Shown one piece after another: positions 39,287 to 46,924 of a stretch of DNA of 60,572 nucleotides (position 1 is the first letter of the stretch; each line of letters opens with the position of its first letter). The stretch covers positions 1-60,572 of the forward strand of contig NZ_JAJERH010000017.1 in the NCBI RefSeq assembly GCF_016919725.2, written 5' to 3'. Origin of the DNA: Virgibacillus sp. AGTR. Lineage in GTDB: Bacteria > Bacillota > Bacilli > Bacillales > Amphibacillaceae. The notes below the pieces were generated by a model that was not told the DNA's origin, did no database searches, and saw only the letters and a program-made list of their open reading frames with translations. The position numbers and the translations under genes were made by a program.

Positions 39287-40206
39287 TGCCAAAAATAATT
39301 CAAGATTTTATACCTAAATCTCAAACGAATCAACGCCCTGGTCATTCTATGAAGCCAAAATTTTTAACAGTTCATGGTACTGCTAACGAAAAGAAGGGCG
39401 CAGATGCAGAAATGCACAGTCGGTATTTGCATAATGGCGCAGGTGGCCGAGTGGTTGTTTGGCACTACACTGTCGATGACAAAGAAATATACCAACACAT
39501 TCCAACGAATGAAAACGGTTGGCACGCTGGCGATGGTGAAAGAGGTACTGGAAATAGACAATCAATTGGAATTGAAATATGCGAAAACAGCGATGGAGAC
39601 TTTAACAAAGCGGTTAAAAATGCCCAATGGCTTATTAAAAAATTAATGAAAGAACACAACATACCTATTGAACGTGTTGTACCTCATAAGCATTGGTCTG
39701 GCAAGAACTGTCCTCGCTTGTTGTTAAATATGTGGAGTACATTTATAGATGGGATTGAGGGTAAAACCGTAGAAGCACCCGATCAAGAAGTTGAATCTGA
39801 AACAGTAACTAATGGATCTATTGTCGATTATCTTAACAGCATTGGTAAAGATTCTAGCTTTAGCGCACGTAAGAGGTATGCTGCAGATTACGGTATTAAA
39901 GGTTATAAAGGTACAGCTAAACAAAACACTACATTGCTAAACAAAATGCGTAAAGGAAAACCATCCAAGCCCAAAGCAAGCTATATTGGTAAACGAGTTG
40001 AATCCAAACATAATGGACAGTTGCGATTTTACAACAAGCCCAGTTGGTCAGATAAGCACGTAGCTGGTTACCTTAAAAAAGGATATGGATTCCCTACTAT
40101 TGTAGACAAGGTTAAGGTTGGAAAAGGATATCAATACAAGGTTAAAAATAGTAAAGGACACATTTATTACGTAACAGCTAGCAAAAAATACGTAAAAGTG
40201 GAGTAA
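39286..40206 (+). CDS. N-acetylmuramoyl-L-alanine amidase (endolysin)
   Basis: The 306-aa enzyme has an Amidase_2 domain (about residues 20-155): LTVHGTANEKK with His30, VVWHYTVDDKEIYQHIP, GWHAGDGERGTGNRQSIGIE and VVPHKHWSGKNCPRLL with the second zinc ligands. A repeat typical of Bacillus endolysins follows (SIVDYLNSIGKDSSFSARKR, YGIKGYKGTAKQNTTLL), then a C-terminal SH3-like wall-binding part (about 238-306). It cuts the bond between the glycan and the peptide stem. Confidence 0.95.
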   Translation: MPKIIQDFIPKSQTNQRPGHSMKPKFLTVHGTANEKKGADAEMHSRYLHNGAGGRVVVWHYTVDDKEIYQHIPTNENGWHAGDGERGTGNRQSIGIEICENSDGDFNKAVKNAQWLIKKLMKEHNIPIERVVPHKHWSGKNCPRLLLNMWSTFIDGIEGKTVEAPDQEVESETVTNGSIVDYLNSIGKDSSFSARKRYAADYGIKGYKGTAKQNTTLLNKMRKGKPSKPKASYIGKRVESKHNGQLRFYNKPSWSDKHVAGYLKKGYGFPTIVDKVKVGKGYQYKVKNSKGHIYYVTASKKYVKVE

Positions 40207-40249
40207 ATGAAAATAGCCCTCACTGTTGTGGGGGCTTTATTTCATTTTT
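40206..40249. terminator. Bidirectional terminator after the lysis genes
   Basis: AATGAAA and TTTCATT flanks enclose GCCCTCAC-TGTT-GTGGGGGC, a long hairpin with A and T tracts on the two sides. It ends the late operon on the plus strand and the minus-strand gene at 40220-40420. Confidence 0.85.
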
Positions 40250-40420
40250 ATGGTTCTGATAAAATTCATACAACTTTAAAGCATTATCAAGTGTAATGCT
40301 TCCAATATCAATCTGACCCCTCCTAATTCTGGAAATGGTACTTTCGGATATGCCTGTTTCTTTTTTGATCTTATAACCAGTAATATCGGATTCAATTAAT
40401 TTACGGATGTCTTCTTTCAT
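40220..40420 (-). CDS. Small XRE-family regulator (66 aa)
   Basis: The product (IRKLIESDITGYKIKKETGI, then SESTISRIRRGQIDIGSITL) is a short helix-turn-helix protein. It lies last in a minus-strand cluster with two tiny membrane proteins and shares 20 nt with the end of the gene upstream. It may repress that cluster or a phage promoter. A ribosome site is weak (GGCGGTTAGAAA). Confidence 0.8.
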   Translation of the reverse strand: MKEDIRKLIESDITGYKIKKETGISESTISRIRRGQIDIGSITLDNALKLYEFYQNHKNEIKPPQQ

Positions 40421-40538
40421 TTTCTAACCGCCTTTTTTTCTTAAGTAGTCGATTACGTTCTTTTCTCAGAAATAAATATCTAATTCCAAGTATGGCGATG
40501 GCAGTCCAAATTATGATCATTGATATCATAAATAGCAT
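40401..40538 (-). CDS. Tiny membrane protein (45 aa), minus strand
   Basis: The frame encodes MLFMISMIIIWTAIAILGIR and then a strongly basic tail (RKERNRLLKKKRRLENERR). A hydrophobic start plus basic end is typical of small toxic or holin-like peptides. There is no good ribosome binding site, so expression is doubtful without coupling. Confidence 0.4.
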   Translation of the reverse strand: MLFMISMIIIWTAIAILGIRYLFLRKERNRLLKKKRRLENERRHP

Positions 40539-40560
40539 AGTTTTGTGGTATACTTAGTAA

Positions 40561-40660
40561 TGAGAGGGAAGGGATTAACCTCCCCGTCTCATTCTTTTGA
40601 TTTCTAGCTTCAGTTTTTCAATTTCTAACCTAGACTTTTGGGTGGTCAGCCAAAGTTTAT
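40561..40660 (+). ncRNA. Candidate antisense RNA to the 45-aa membrane protein gene
   Basis: An extended -10 promoter (TGGTATACT, with TATACT at 40549-40554) points to a start near 40561. The RNA would begin with a hairpin (AATGAGA paired with TCTCATT, enclosing GGG/CCC) and end at a second hairpin around 40633-40655 (CTTTTGG/CCAAAG then TTTAT). It is fully complementary to the 3' half of the minus-strand gene at 40575-40712. This is the geometry of type I toxin-antitoxin loci. Confidence 0.4.
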
Positions 40661-40712
40661 AAGCAGTTAGAATTGAAATGACTGAGGCTATTATTTTTGC
40701 TAAGTATTCCAC
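40575..40712 (-). CDS. Tiny membrane protein (45 aa), possible type I toxin
   Basis: A GTG start follows a very strong site (AAGGAGGGAGGAA). The peptide EYLAKIIASVISILTAYKLW is one membrane helix, followed by a charged helix ending RMRRGG. A strong minus-strand promoter (40737-40765) lies directly upstream. An antisense transcript is suggested by the extended -10 at 40549. It does not match the Fst/TxpA/BsrG toxins closely, so it could also be a lysis accessory or a membrane signal peptide. Confidence 0.65.
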   Translation of the reverse strand: MEYLAKIIASVISILTAYKLWLTTQKSRLEIEKLKLEIKRMRRGG

Positions 40713-40736
40713 TTCCTCCCTCCTTTCTATATATTA

Positions 40737-40765
40737 ATTATACAATAATGCTTGCGATATTACAA
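40737..40765 (-). promoter_or_regulatory. Strong minus-strand promoter with an operator-like spacer
   Basis: On the minus strand TTGTAA (40765-40760) and TATAAT (40742-40737) are 17 nt apart. The spacer reads TATCGCAAGCATTATTG, and its ATCGCAA matches the first half of the repressor operator at 5369-5475. The promoter drives the 45-aa membrane protein gene and may be under the phage repressor. Confidence 0.7.
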
Positions 40766-40809
40766 GTATTTTTTCCCATTATTTCTATTTTTTTCTAAGT
40801 AATTTATCC

Positions 40810-40852
40810 TTGAATAAGAACGGTAGTTCGCATATAATAAGAACAAACGTTC
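40810..40852 (+). promoter_or_regulatory. SOS-type promoter with two LexA boxes
   Basis: TTGAAT (40810-40815) and TATAAT (40833-40838) are 17 nt apart. GAAC-GGTA-GTTC (40818-40829) fills the spacer and GAAC-AAAC-GTTC (40841-40852) follows the -10 box. The second matches the B. subtilis LexA consensus GAACRNRYGTTY fully; the first keeps both half sites. The gene at 40869 should be induced by DNA damage. Confidence 0.8.
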
Positions 40853-40868
40853 TAAAGGTGGTCTTATC

Positions 40869-41081
40869 ATGAAAGGATTACTTAATCGTTCTGTGGAGAA
40901 TAAGCAAAAAATCATTATCTTTTATATAGATAGCAATAGCGATGTTACAGAGCGTTATATTCGTGTGCTTGAAGTGAATGAGAAGAGTATTCTGGCTTAT
41001 TGTTACTACCGTAAAAAAGTGAGAACATTTAAGTTAGATAATATCCTTTCAGCTGGATCAGTACGGAAGAGAGCTATGTAA
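40869..41081 (+). CDS. Small WYL-like domain protein, SOS-regulated
   Basis: The 70-aa product (KQKIIIFYIDSNSDVTERYI, VLEVNEKSILAYCYYRKKVR, TFKLDNILSAGSVRKRAM) has the strand order of a WYL domain, a ligand- or nucleic-acid-sensing fold found in DNA-damage regulators, without a DNA-binding domain. AAAGGTGG precedes the ATG, and two LexA boxes control it. Being an independent unit near attR it is a typical moron gene. The function is unknown. Confidence 0.75.
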   Translation: MKGLLNRSVENKQKIIIFYIDSNSDVTERYIRVLEVNEKSILAYCYYRKKVRTFKLDNILSAGSVRKRAM

Positions 41082-41114
41082 AATAACCCCGTCCTTAGTT
41101 GGATGGGGTTATTT
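41081..41114. terminator. Bidirectional terminator
   Basis: AAATAACCCC-G-TCC pairs with GGA-T-GGGGTTATTT (41081-41094 with 41101-41114, loop TTAGTT). It lies between two convergent genes and has A and T tracts on both sides. Confidence 0.85.
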
Positions 41115-41252
41115 AAATATCTTCTTTATTGTTTTCCCTGCCGCTTTACCAGTTACACGTCTACCTACCCGTTTTCCTACTTTTCCTTTTCTTACAGCAT
41201 CAACATCGTTCCATATTCGTAAGAATTTATAAATGCTTGATTTAAGGCTCAT
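41109..41252 (-). CDS. Small basic protein at the prophage right end (47 aa)
   Basis: The product MSLKSSIYKFLRIWNDVDAV followed by GKVGKRVGRRVTGKAAGKTI resembles short basic proteins common in Bacillus genomes and prophages. The ATG at 41252 follows GAGGGAATG. A nucleic-acid-binding role is possible. It is the last phage gene before attR. Confidence 0.75.
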   Translation of the reverse strand: MSLKSSIYKFLRIWNDVDAVRKGKVGKRVGRRVTGKAAGKTIKKIFK

Positions 41253-41312
41253 GATATCATTCCCTCTACATGAATTTCTTACAGTATATAATAGGAAGAA
41301 ACTCGACACAAA

Positions 41313-41849
41313 TCAGCCTATCATGTGAACAGGAGATCCAGTATGGGGTACTGCCTTCCCACCAACGGCAATAACTACACTTTTCGTTTGTACTTTTGTA
41401 CCGTCTCTTAAAATGACGCTGTGGTTATTTTCTTCATAATGAATAGCTTTAACAGGCGTTTCTAATCGAACTACCACGTTAAGGTCATCCAATTGTTTTA
41501 ATAATGCGTTCACCACAGTTTTTGACTGATTAGAGACAGGGAACATTCTTCCATGGTCTTCCTCCTTCAACGGAACATCTAATCCTTCAAAAAATTCAAT
41601 AATATCATAATTATTAAAAACGGAGAAAGCACTAAATAAAAATTTTCCATTGCCTGGTATATGCTTAATGACTTCTTCCTGAGGTAGACGATTCGTTACA
41701 TTACATCTGCCGCCACCTGAAATAGCAAGTTTTTTTCCTAATTTCTTTCCTTTTTCTATTAAAAGTGTTTGTGCACCTGATTCAGCTGCAGCAATTGCCG
41801 CCATTAACCCTGAAGGTCCACCACCAATAACAATTACATCATAGGACAA
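41313..41849 (-). pseudogene. ytfP: ytfP-like flavoprotein, N-terminal part (cut by the prophage)
   Basis: The first 172 residues of the flavoprotein are present: the FAD-binding [20 protein letters not shown] (about residues 9-28), [20 protein letters not shown], and [15 protein letters not shown]. After the junction six phage-encoded residues (PVHMIG) and a TGA close the frame. The continuation lies 39 kb away at 1691-2446. The truncated product keeps the dinucleotide fold but lacks the rest of the protein. It should be restored when the prophage is excised. Confidence 0.92.
41325..41345. other. attR, right prophage attachment junction
   Basis: The phage arm GTGAACAGG (41325-41333) is followed by A, then the plus-strand GA (41335-41336), then host sequence TCCAGTATGGGG. 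Joining this arm with the attL arm on the minus strand gives GTGAACAGG-TTCT-CCTGTTCAC, a perfect inverted repeat whose central two bases are TC. Confidence 0.85.
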
Positions 41850-42143
41850 TTTTTTTCATTCCTTTCCGTATGTATATTAACACGTTAAACAAGTACAAAC
41901 AATTATCGTTTTCTAATTGCAGATCTCCCATACAATATGTGAAGAAATTAGTACAAATGTAAGTTGCTCAGTGCCTATATCAGTGTAAAAAGATGGTTGT
42001 ATAGTCATATATACATAAGTATAAACCTTTAAATGTGATAAAATAGTCCATATGATTCTTTTTATCTAATAAGCAATTTCGTTATAATCAAATAATGAGT
42101 GTTTCGAAATTTATATCAAATGTAAATAAATGCAGGTGAAATA
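41850..42143. other. Divergent intergenic region ytfP/ytgP
   Basis: This 294-bp stretch separates the divergent ytfP-like and ytgP genes. A TATAAT at 42083-42088 is a likely -10 for ytgP, with no good -35. TCCTTTCCGTAT-like sequence near 41865 gives the ytfP ribosome site. No other structure is evident. Confidence 0.5.
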
Positions 42144-43760
42144 ATGTCAAATATTGTCCGAGGAACGATGTTATTAACGGGAGCTTCTTTTTTATCTAAA
42201 TTCTTAGGAATGATATATGTTGTTCCCTTCAACGCTTTAGTAGGTCCAAGTGGTGGTACGTTATTTGCTTACGCATATACACCGTATAGTATATTTATTA
42301 GCCTATCGACAGTTGGTGTTCCGTTAGCGGTGTCTAAATTTGTATCAAAATACAATGCGGTTGGAGATTATGAAACGGGTATGAGAATGTTTCGAACCGC
42401 TATGACTATGATGATGGTCACTGGTATATTTGCGTTTTTAGCAATGTTTTTCAGCGCAGAGTGGTTAGCAAGTGGAATGATTACCAGTGATGACCCAGCT
42501 AATATTACTGTCTCTGATGTTGCCTTTGTCATACGTATGGTAAGTTTTGCTTTAATAATTATCCCAGTTATGAGTATTGTCCGAGGTTTTTTTCAAGGAC
42601 ATAATTCCATGGGGCCTACTGCAATATCACAAGTAATGGAGCAAATCGTACGTATTGTGTTTCTTTTAGGTGGCTCATTTATTATTTTAAAGATACTAAA
42701 TGGATCCGAACTAGCGGCGGTTGGCTTTTCAACCTTTGCTGCTTTTCTTGGTGCAGTAGCTTCATGTCTCGTATTGTGGATTTATTGGAATAAAAGAAAA
42801 TCTCATCTATATAAACAAATTGAGCAGCAAACATATTCATATGATATACCTAAGAAAGATCTGTTCTTAGAACTATTTAGATATGCAGGACCATTTGTAT
42901 TAGTAGGATTAGCTATACCATTATATCAATTGGTTGACCAGTTTACTTTTGAACGGTCTATGGTAGCAAGTGGTAATAAGGAAATATGGGAATTCACATA
43001 TTCTGTAATCAACTTCTATGGTCATAAATTGGTCATTATTCCGATAACACTTGCTACTGGCTTGTCACTTGCCATTCTTCCTGAATTAACCAAGTCATAT
43101 ACACAAAATAATTCGGAGTTATTAACGAAACAAATTAACCAGGCCTTACAAATTATTATGGTACTTGTTATTCCAGCTGTTGTTGGTCTTTCATTACTTT
43201 CAGATGAGGCATATGGAACATTATTTGGAGAATTAGACAAATTAGCTATTTCAGGTCCACTGTTAGCATGGTATGCACCAGTGGCTCTGTTCTTCGCATT
43301 ATTTAGTGTAACATCATCAGTACTACAAGCGATAAACCAACAGCGTTTTGCAGTTGTTAGTTTGTTAGCAGGACTACTTGTTAAGGTGCTTTTTAATATA
43401 CAACTTATTTATGTATTTGGTGCTAAGGGGGCCATTTTTGGAACAGCTTTAGCTGCCGGTATAGCGGTCAGTTTGAATCTATGGCGGATACGTAGTTCGA
43501 TTGATTTTTCTTATAAGCAACTAATTAAACGAACTATCTTAATTGGAATCTTTGCCATTATTATGAGTGTTTGCATCCTCATACTCAAAGCGTTGTTAGG
43601 AATGGTGATTCCTAATGGAAGATGGGGGCTTGCGATAATTCTTACCATTTGTGTTATCGTTGGTGGTAGTGTTTACTTATGGTTCGCTTATCATTCGACA
43701 TTACTGGAAAGAGTTTTAGGAAAACGAGTACGTGTATTGGATAAATTATTTCGTAGATAG
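42144..43760 (+). CDS. ytgP: Lipid II flippase-like protein (YtgP/MurJ family)
   Basis: This 538-aa protein has about 14 membrane helices and the polysaccharide-exporter (MVF) pattern: RGTMLLTGASFLSKFLGMIY at the N-terminus, STVGVPLAVSKFVSKYNAVG (about residues 54-73), RGFFQGHNSMGPTAISQVME (about 147-166). In B. subtilis the YtgP protein acts as a lipid II flippase (MurJ) for cell wall synthesis. Gene order with ytzG next matches B. subtilis. AGGTGAAATA precedes the ATG. Confidence 0.92.
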   Translation: MSNIVRGTMLLTGASFLSKFLGMIYVVPFNALVGPSGGTLFAYAYTPYSIFISLSTVGVPLAVSKFVSKYNAVGDYETGMRMFRTAMTMMMVTGIFAFLAMFFSAEWLASGMITSDDPANITVSDVAFVIRMVSFALIIIPVMSIVRGFFQGHNSMGPTAISQVMEQIVRIVFLLGGSFIILKILNGSELAAVGFSTFAAFLGAVASCLVLWIYWNKRKSHLYKQIEQQTYSYDIPKKDLFLELFRYAGPFVLVGLAIPLYQLVDQFTFERSMVASGNKEIWEFTYSVINFYGHKLVIIPITLATGLSLAILPELTKSYTQNNSELLTKQINQALQIIMVLVIPAVVGLSLLSDEAYGTLFGELDKLAISGPLLAWYAPVALFFALFSVTSSVLQAINQQRFAVVSLLAGLLVKVLFNIQLIYVFGAKGAIFGTALAAGIAVSLNLWRIRSSIDFSYKQLIKRTILIGIFAIIMSVCILILKALLGMVIPNGRWGLAIILTICVIVGGSVYLWFAYHSTLLERVLGKRVRVLDKLFRR

Positions 43761-43771
43761 GAGGAGGACTA

Positions 43772-44488
43772 ATGCGACTTGATAAATTGTTGGCCAATAC
43801 TGGGATTGGTAGTCGAAAAGAAGTGAAAGTGTTGCTAAAGAAAAAGCGCATTACAGTAAATGATACTGTGATTAGAGATGGCGGCAAACATATTAATCCC
43901 ACTATGGATCAAATAAAAGTAGATGGTAATACGGTTCACTACAAACCAAACATCTATATCATGATGCATAAACCTCCTGGAGTAATCTCTGCAACTGAGG
44001 ATAAACGACAAAAAACAGTGATCGACTTATTGACAGATGAGTTTCAACATTATAAGCCATTTCCTGTTGGTAGATTAGATAAGGATACAGAGGGGTTATT
44101 ATTACTTACAAATGATGGAGACTTAGCCCACCATTTGCTTTCACCAAAGAAAAAGGTTGATAAGGTCTACTACGCCAAGATTAAAGGAAGGGTAACGGAA
44201 CAAGACCATATCAAATTTAGTAATGGCATTCAATTAGAGGATGGCTATATGACTATGCCAGCAAACCTAAACATACTTCAAACGGATGATATCTCTGAAG
44301 TAGAAATTACAATTACAGAAGGAAAGTTTCATCAAGTGAAACGGATGTTTCAGGCTGTTAATAAAGAAGTTATTTACTTAAAACGAAAACAAATGGGAAG
44401 GCTAAAGCTGGATGATGCTTTAAGAGTAGGATCATATCGTGAATTGTCTAAGGAAGAACTAGGATATTGCCTCAGCTTGAAAAAATAA
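43772..44488 (+). CDS. ytzG: 16S rRNA pseudouridine synthase (RsuA family, YtzG)
   Basis: The 238-aa enzyme has an S4 RNA-binding domain (residues 1-55, MRLDKLLANTGIGSRKEVKV) and an RsuA catalytic domain with the active-site motif PVGRLDKDTEGLLLLTNDG (about residues 96-114), where Asp of GRLDKDT attacks uridine. GEFHQVKRMF-like ITEGKFHQVKRMF follows. It probably modifies the small-subunit rRNA at position 516. AGGAGGA lies 6 nt before the ATG. Confidence 0.93.
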   Translation: MRLDKLLANTGIGSRKEVKVLLKKKRITVNDTVIRDGGKHINPTMDQIKVDGNTVHYKPNIYIMMHKPPGVISATEDKRQKTVIDLLTDEFQHYKPFPVGRLDKDTEGLLLLTNDGDLAHHLLSPKKKVDKVYYAKIKGRVTEQDHIKFSNGIQLEDGYMTMPANLNILQTDDISEVEITITEGKFHQVKRMFQAVNKEVIYLKRKQMGRLKLDDALRVGSYRELSKEELGYCLSLKK

Positions 44489-44503
44489 TTGGAGGAGTTT
44501 AGG

Positions 44504-45091
44504 ATGACTGAACAACCACATTATTTTATTGCCATTCCGCTTTCGACCCATCTGCAAAATTATTTTTCTATGTTGCAGGAAAATTTAATGGAGCAATTAT
44601 CATATAAGCAATGGCCTCACAGGCAGGATTTGCATGTTACATTAAAGTTTTTAGGGCCAGTAGCCGATAAAAAATTACAGGCCTTAATACAAGTATTAGA
44701 AGAGCTTCATTCTTTTCAAGCGTTTAACACACAGGTAGGTGGCGTTGGAGCATTTGGATCGAAAACGCAACCTAGAGTCCTTTATGCGGATGTAGAACTA
44801 ACTGATCGTCTCAAAAAATTGCAGGAGCAGGTTGAAAAAGCTGTTGAACAGATTGGCTTTTCTAAGGAAAAGCGTGATTTTGTACCGCATATAACATTAG
44901 CAAAAAAATGGACAGGTTCGACTGGAATGGCGAAAACATTAGCTACCGTGAAAGCTACATACACAGAAAAACAGCCTTTTCTTATCGATAAAATAGGGTT
45001 GTTTCGTATTTATCCTAAAGAAATGCCTAAATATAAAATCGTTGCTAGCTTTAATGGAATTGGAGGTGAGGATTCTGGCTCAATTAATTAA
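44504..45091 (+). CDS. thpR: RNA 2',3'-cyclic phosphodiesterase (ThpR/YtlP)
   Basis: The 195-aa protein is a 2H phosphoesterase. Its two HxTx motifs are HVTLKFLG (about residues 42-49) and HITLAKK (about 129-135), the catalytic pair of the LigT/ThpR family. It opens 2',3'-cyclic phosphate RNA ends. Start at 44504 is set by GGAGG 8 nt upstream. The 3' end overlaps the ytlQ-like gene, as in B. subtilis. Confidence 0.93.
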   Translation: MTEQPHYFIAIPLSTHLQNYFSMLQENLMEQLSYKQWPHRQDLHVTLKFLGPVADKKLQALIQVLEELHSFQAFNTQVGGVGAFGSKTQPRVLYADVELTDRLKKLQEQVEKAVEQIGFSKEKRDFVPHITLAKKWTGSTGMAKTLATVKATYTEKQPFLIDKIGLFRIYPKEMPKYKIVASFNGIGGEDSGSIN

Positions 45092-45995
45092 ACTTCAGGA
45101 TTATATCTCACGCTACGAATGGAATGCATATCGTTATCCTAGTCAATTTATCCGACTGAAGCAGGATAATTGGCAAAAGCTGAATGCACTCTGGTTAAAA
45201 AGAGAAGAAATGACCGAAATAGACATACATACAACAGAAGAGATCTCTCGCTCTCCTAAATGGAAGATTTGGAAGAAAAAGGAGCAGGTTGAGGAGCTAA
45301 ATGTGCAGGATGAAACATCTTCATTACCAAATTCTAAGATAGAGTTAAAGCAATTTTTTCTTGATAGACTCCTACAAATTCAGCTGAAATGGGCAACTTC
45401 TACTGTAACTGACCTTTCATTCATCGATAAGTCTTATGCGAGTGATCCAGAAATTAAATATTTTCTTCAGCGATTTCCGGATACTTATTTAATTATGTAT
45501 TATCCTATCTTTAATATTAAAAAAGCACCAGTAGATGGCGAAATTATCCTGATAAGCCCAATTGGTGTTGAAATCATCTATTTAATGGATGAGGGGATAG
45601 GAACTACGATAATGGCTGGTGATGAACGAACTTGGACCGTAACAGATGAAGATGAACAACGTAAGGTTTTAAACCCGCATATTCCTTTGAAGCGAACGGA
45701 ACAAATTGTCAAGAGCGTTCTTAATTATAATAAGATAGATTTTCCCATACAAAAGACAGTATTATCCAAAACGAATAATATTATTTTTTCAGAGGAGCCG
45801 TTTCAAACAAAGATTATTGGTAGACAGCAGTACGAACAGTGGTTTCAGGATAAAAGAACCCTTTCTTCCCCATTAAAAAACAGACAGCTGAAAGTAGCAG
45901 AGGCGTTATTAAATCATTGTCAAACAACCTCTGTGAAACGTCCAGAATGGGAAGAAGAGCAAACAACCTTTGAATTTGCCGATGATGAGCTTTGA
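45066..45995 (+). CDS. ytlQ: YtlQ-like protein, NERD-type N-terminal similarity
   Basis: The product (about 309 aa) carries LIKLQDYISRYEWNAYRYPS then QFIRLKQDNWQKLNALW, and ends with an acidic tail. Its place after thpR and before ytmP is that of B. subtilis ytlQ. A nuclease-related fold is suspected but no catalytic set is certain. The start is unclear: the strongest site, GGAGGTGAGG, lies just before ATT (45072) and CTG (45075), while GTG at 45066 lies within it. I list the GTG, with ATT as a real alternative. Confidence 0.75.
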   Translation: MRILAQLIKLQDYISRYEWNAYRYPSQFIRLKQDNWQKLNALWLKREEMTEIDIHTTEEISRSPKWKIWKKKEQVEELNVQDETSSLPNSKIELKQFFLDRLLQIQLKWATSTVTDLSFIDKSYASDPEIKYFLQRFPDTYLIMYYPIFNIKKAPVDGEIILISPIGVEIIYLMDEGIGTTIMAGDERTWTVTDEDEQRKVLNPHIPLKRTEQIVKSVLNYNKIDFPIQKTVLSKTNNIIFSEEPFQTKIIGRQQYEQWFQDKRTLSSPLKNRQLKVAEALLNHCQTTSVKRPEWEEEQTTFEFADDEL

Positions 45996-46105
45996 TGTGG
46001 TAGGATTGATTACTACATGATAAACTATTCACATATTTGTATTTTTGTATAAATATCGATAAAATGTATTATTGAACGCTAAATTTTGAAAGATGTGAGG
46101 AATTT

Positions 46106-46924
46106 ATGGTGGACTGGCTGAAGCGAGTTCTAGGTAACGAGTGGCAAGTGACTCCAGCTGGGGGGTTAACTGGAGACGCTTATCTAGCAACGAAGAACGA
46201 TCAACGACTGTTTTTGAAAAGAAATTCTTCACCATTTTTAGCTGTACTCTCAGCAGAAGGCATTGTTCCAAAGCTAATTTGGACAAAACGGATGGAAAAT
46301 GGTGATGTGATAACAGCGCAGGAATGGCTTGAGGGTAGAGAATTAAAACCTGCAGAAATGCAACATACAGATGTTGCTGCATTGCTACGGAAAATTCACC
46401 ATTCATCAGAGTTATTACACATGCTTATGCGACTGGGGAAAAAACCAGTTACATCAGATGAAAGCTATTTAAATATATTAAAGAGATTAGAATATACAGA
46501 TTTATTAAAGACAAACGAATACGTACAAAAAGCACTGGTATATTTAAAGAAATTATTACCGATCACAAGAGAACAAAAACTTGTGGTTTGTCATGGTGAC
46601 TTAAACCACAATAATGTTTTACTTACTGATGAAGGCAACCTCTATCTAATTGATTGGGATAACGCATTGATTGCAGACCCAGTGACGGATTATGGTATGG
46701 TTTTGAAATGGTATATTCCAAAAGAGAATTGGGATGAATGGCTGCGGAACTATGGAATTACTAGTGATAATCGTCTAATTGAACGGATGTACTGGTATTT
46801 ATTACTTGATGCTCTACATTATGTTTGTTGGCATGTTGAAAGAAAAGAAATTAGTAAAGTACATGAAAGATTACAGGATTTAAAAGAATTAAACGATCAT
46901 ATTGTTGCATTTAATTTAAATTAG
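46106..46924 (+). CDS. ytmP: Aminoglycoside/choline kinase-like phosphotransferase (YtmP)
   Basis: The 272-aa protein has the kinase core LTGDAYLATKNDQRLFLKRN (about residues 21-40, ATP lysine), the catalytic loop VCHGDLNHNNVLL (about 167-179) and the metal-binding LIDWDNALIADPVTDYG (about 188-204). It should phosphorylate a small hydroxyl compound such as a choline- or sugar-like substrate. Order ytmP-ytzH-trmB agrees with B. subtilis. Neighbouring kinases of this group in Bacillus have not been tied to a defined pathway. Confidence 0.9.
   Translation: MVDWLKRVLGNEWQVTPAGGLTGDAYLATKNDQRLFLKRNSSPFLAVLSAEGIVPKLIWTKRMENGDVITAQEWLEGRELKPAEMQHTDVAALLRKIHHSSELLHMLMRLGKKPVTSDESYLNILKRLEYTDLLKTNEYVQKALVYLKKLLPITREQKLVVCHGDLNHNNVLLTDEGNLYLIDWDNALIADPVTDYGMVLKWYIPKENWDEWLRNYGITSDNRLIERMYWYLLLDALHYVCWHVERKEISKVHERLQDLKELNDHIVAFNLN

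Larger units (their letters stand above)
2446..41335. mobile_element. Complete siphovirus-type prophage in ytfP (about 38.9 kb)
   Basis: The element is bounded by attL and attR and carries every temperate-phage module in order: serine integrase, ImmA protease and repressor, early and replication genes, late activator, terminase, portal, capsid, connectors, tail tube, chaperones, tape measure, Dit, receptor-type proteins, XhlA-like protein, holin and amidase. Major phage genes look intact and none is visibly frameshifted apart from the apparent programmed frameshift in the tail tube gene. The element is therefore probably inducible. The long tape measure (796 aa) and absence of a sheath gene point to a non-contractile tail. 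Confidence 0.95.

Noticed and set aside
40401-40538. Second small minus-strand membrane peptide as a certain gene.
   Set aside because: It has no ribosome binding site and its start overlaps the extended -10 of the opposite strand, so it is listed with low confidence only.
2446-41335. CRISPR arrays, tRNA genes, restriction-modification or retron systems within the prophage.
   Set aside because: No spaced direct repeats of CRISPR size, no cloverleaf with CCA-like end and no methylase, nuclease pair or reverse transcriptase motifs were seen on either strand.
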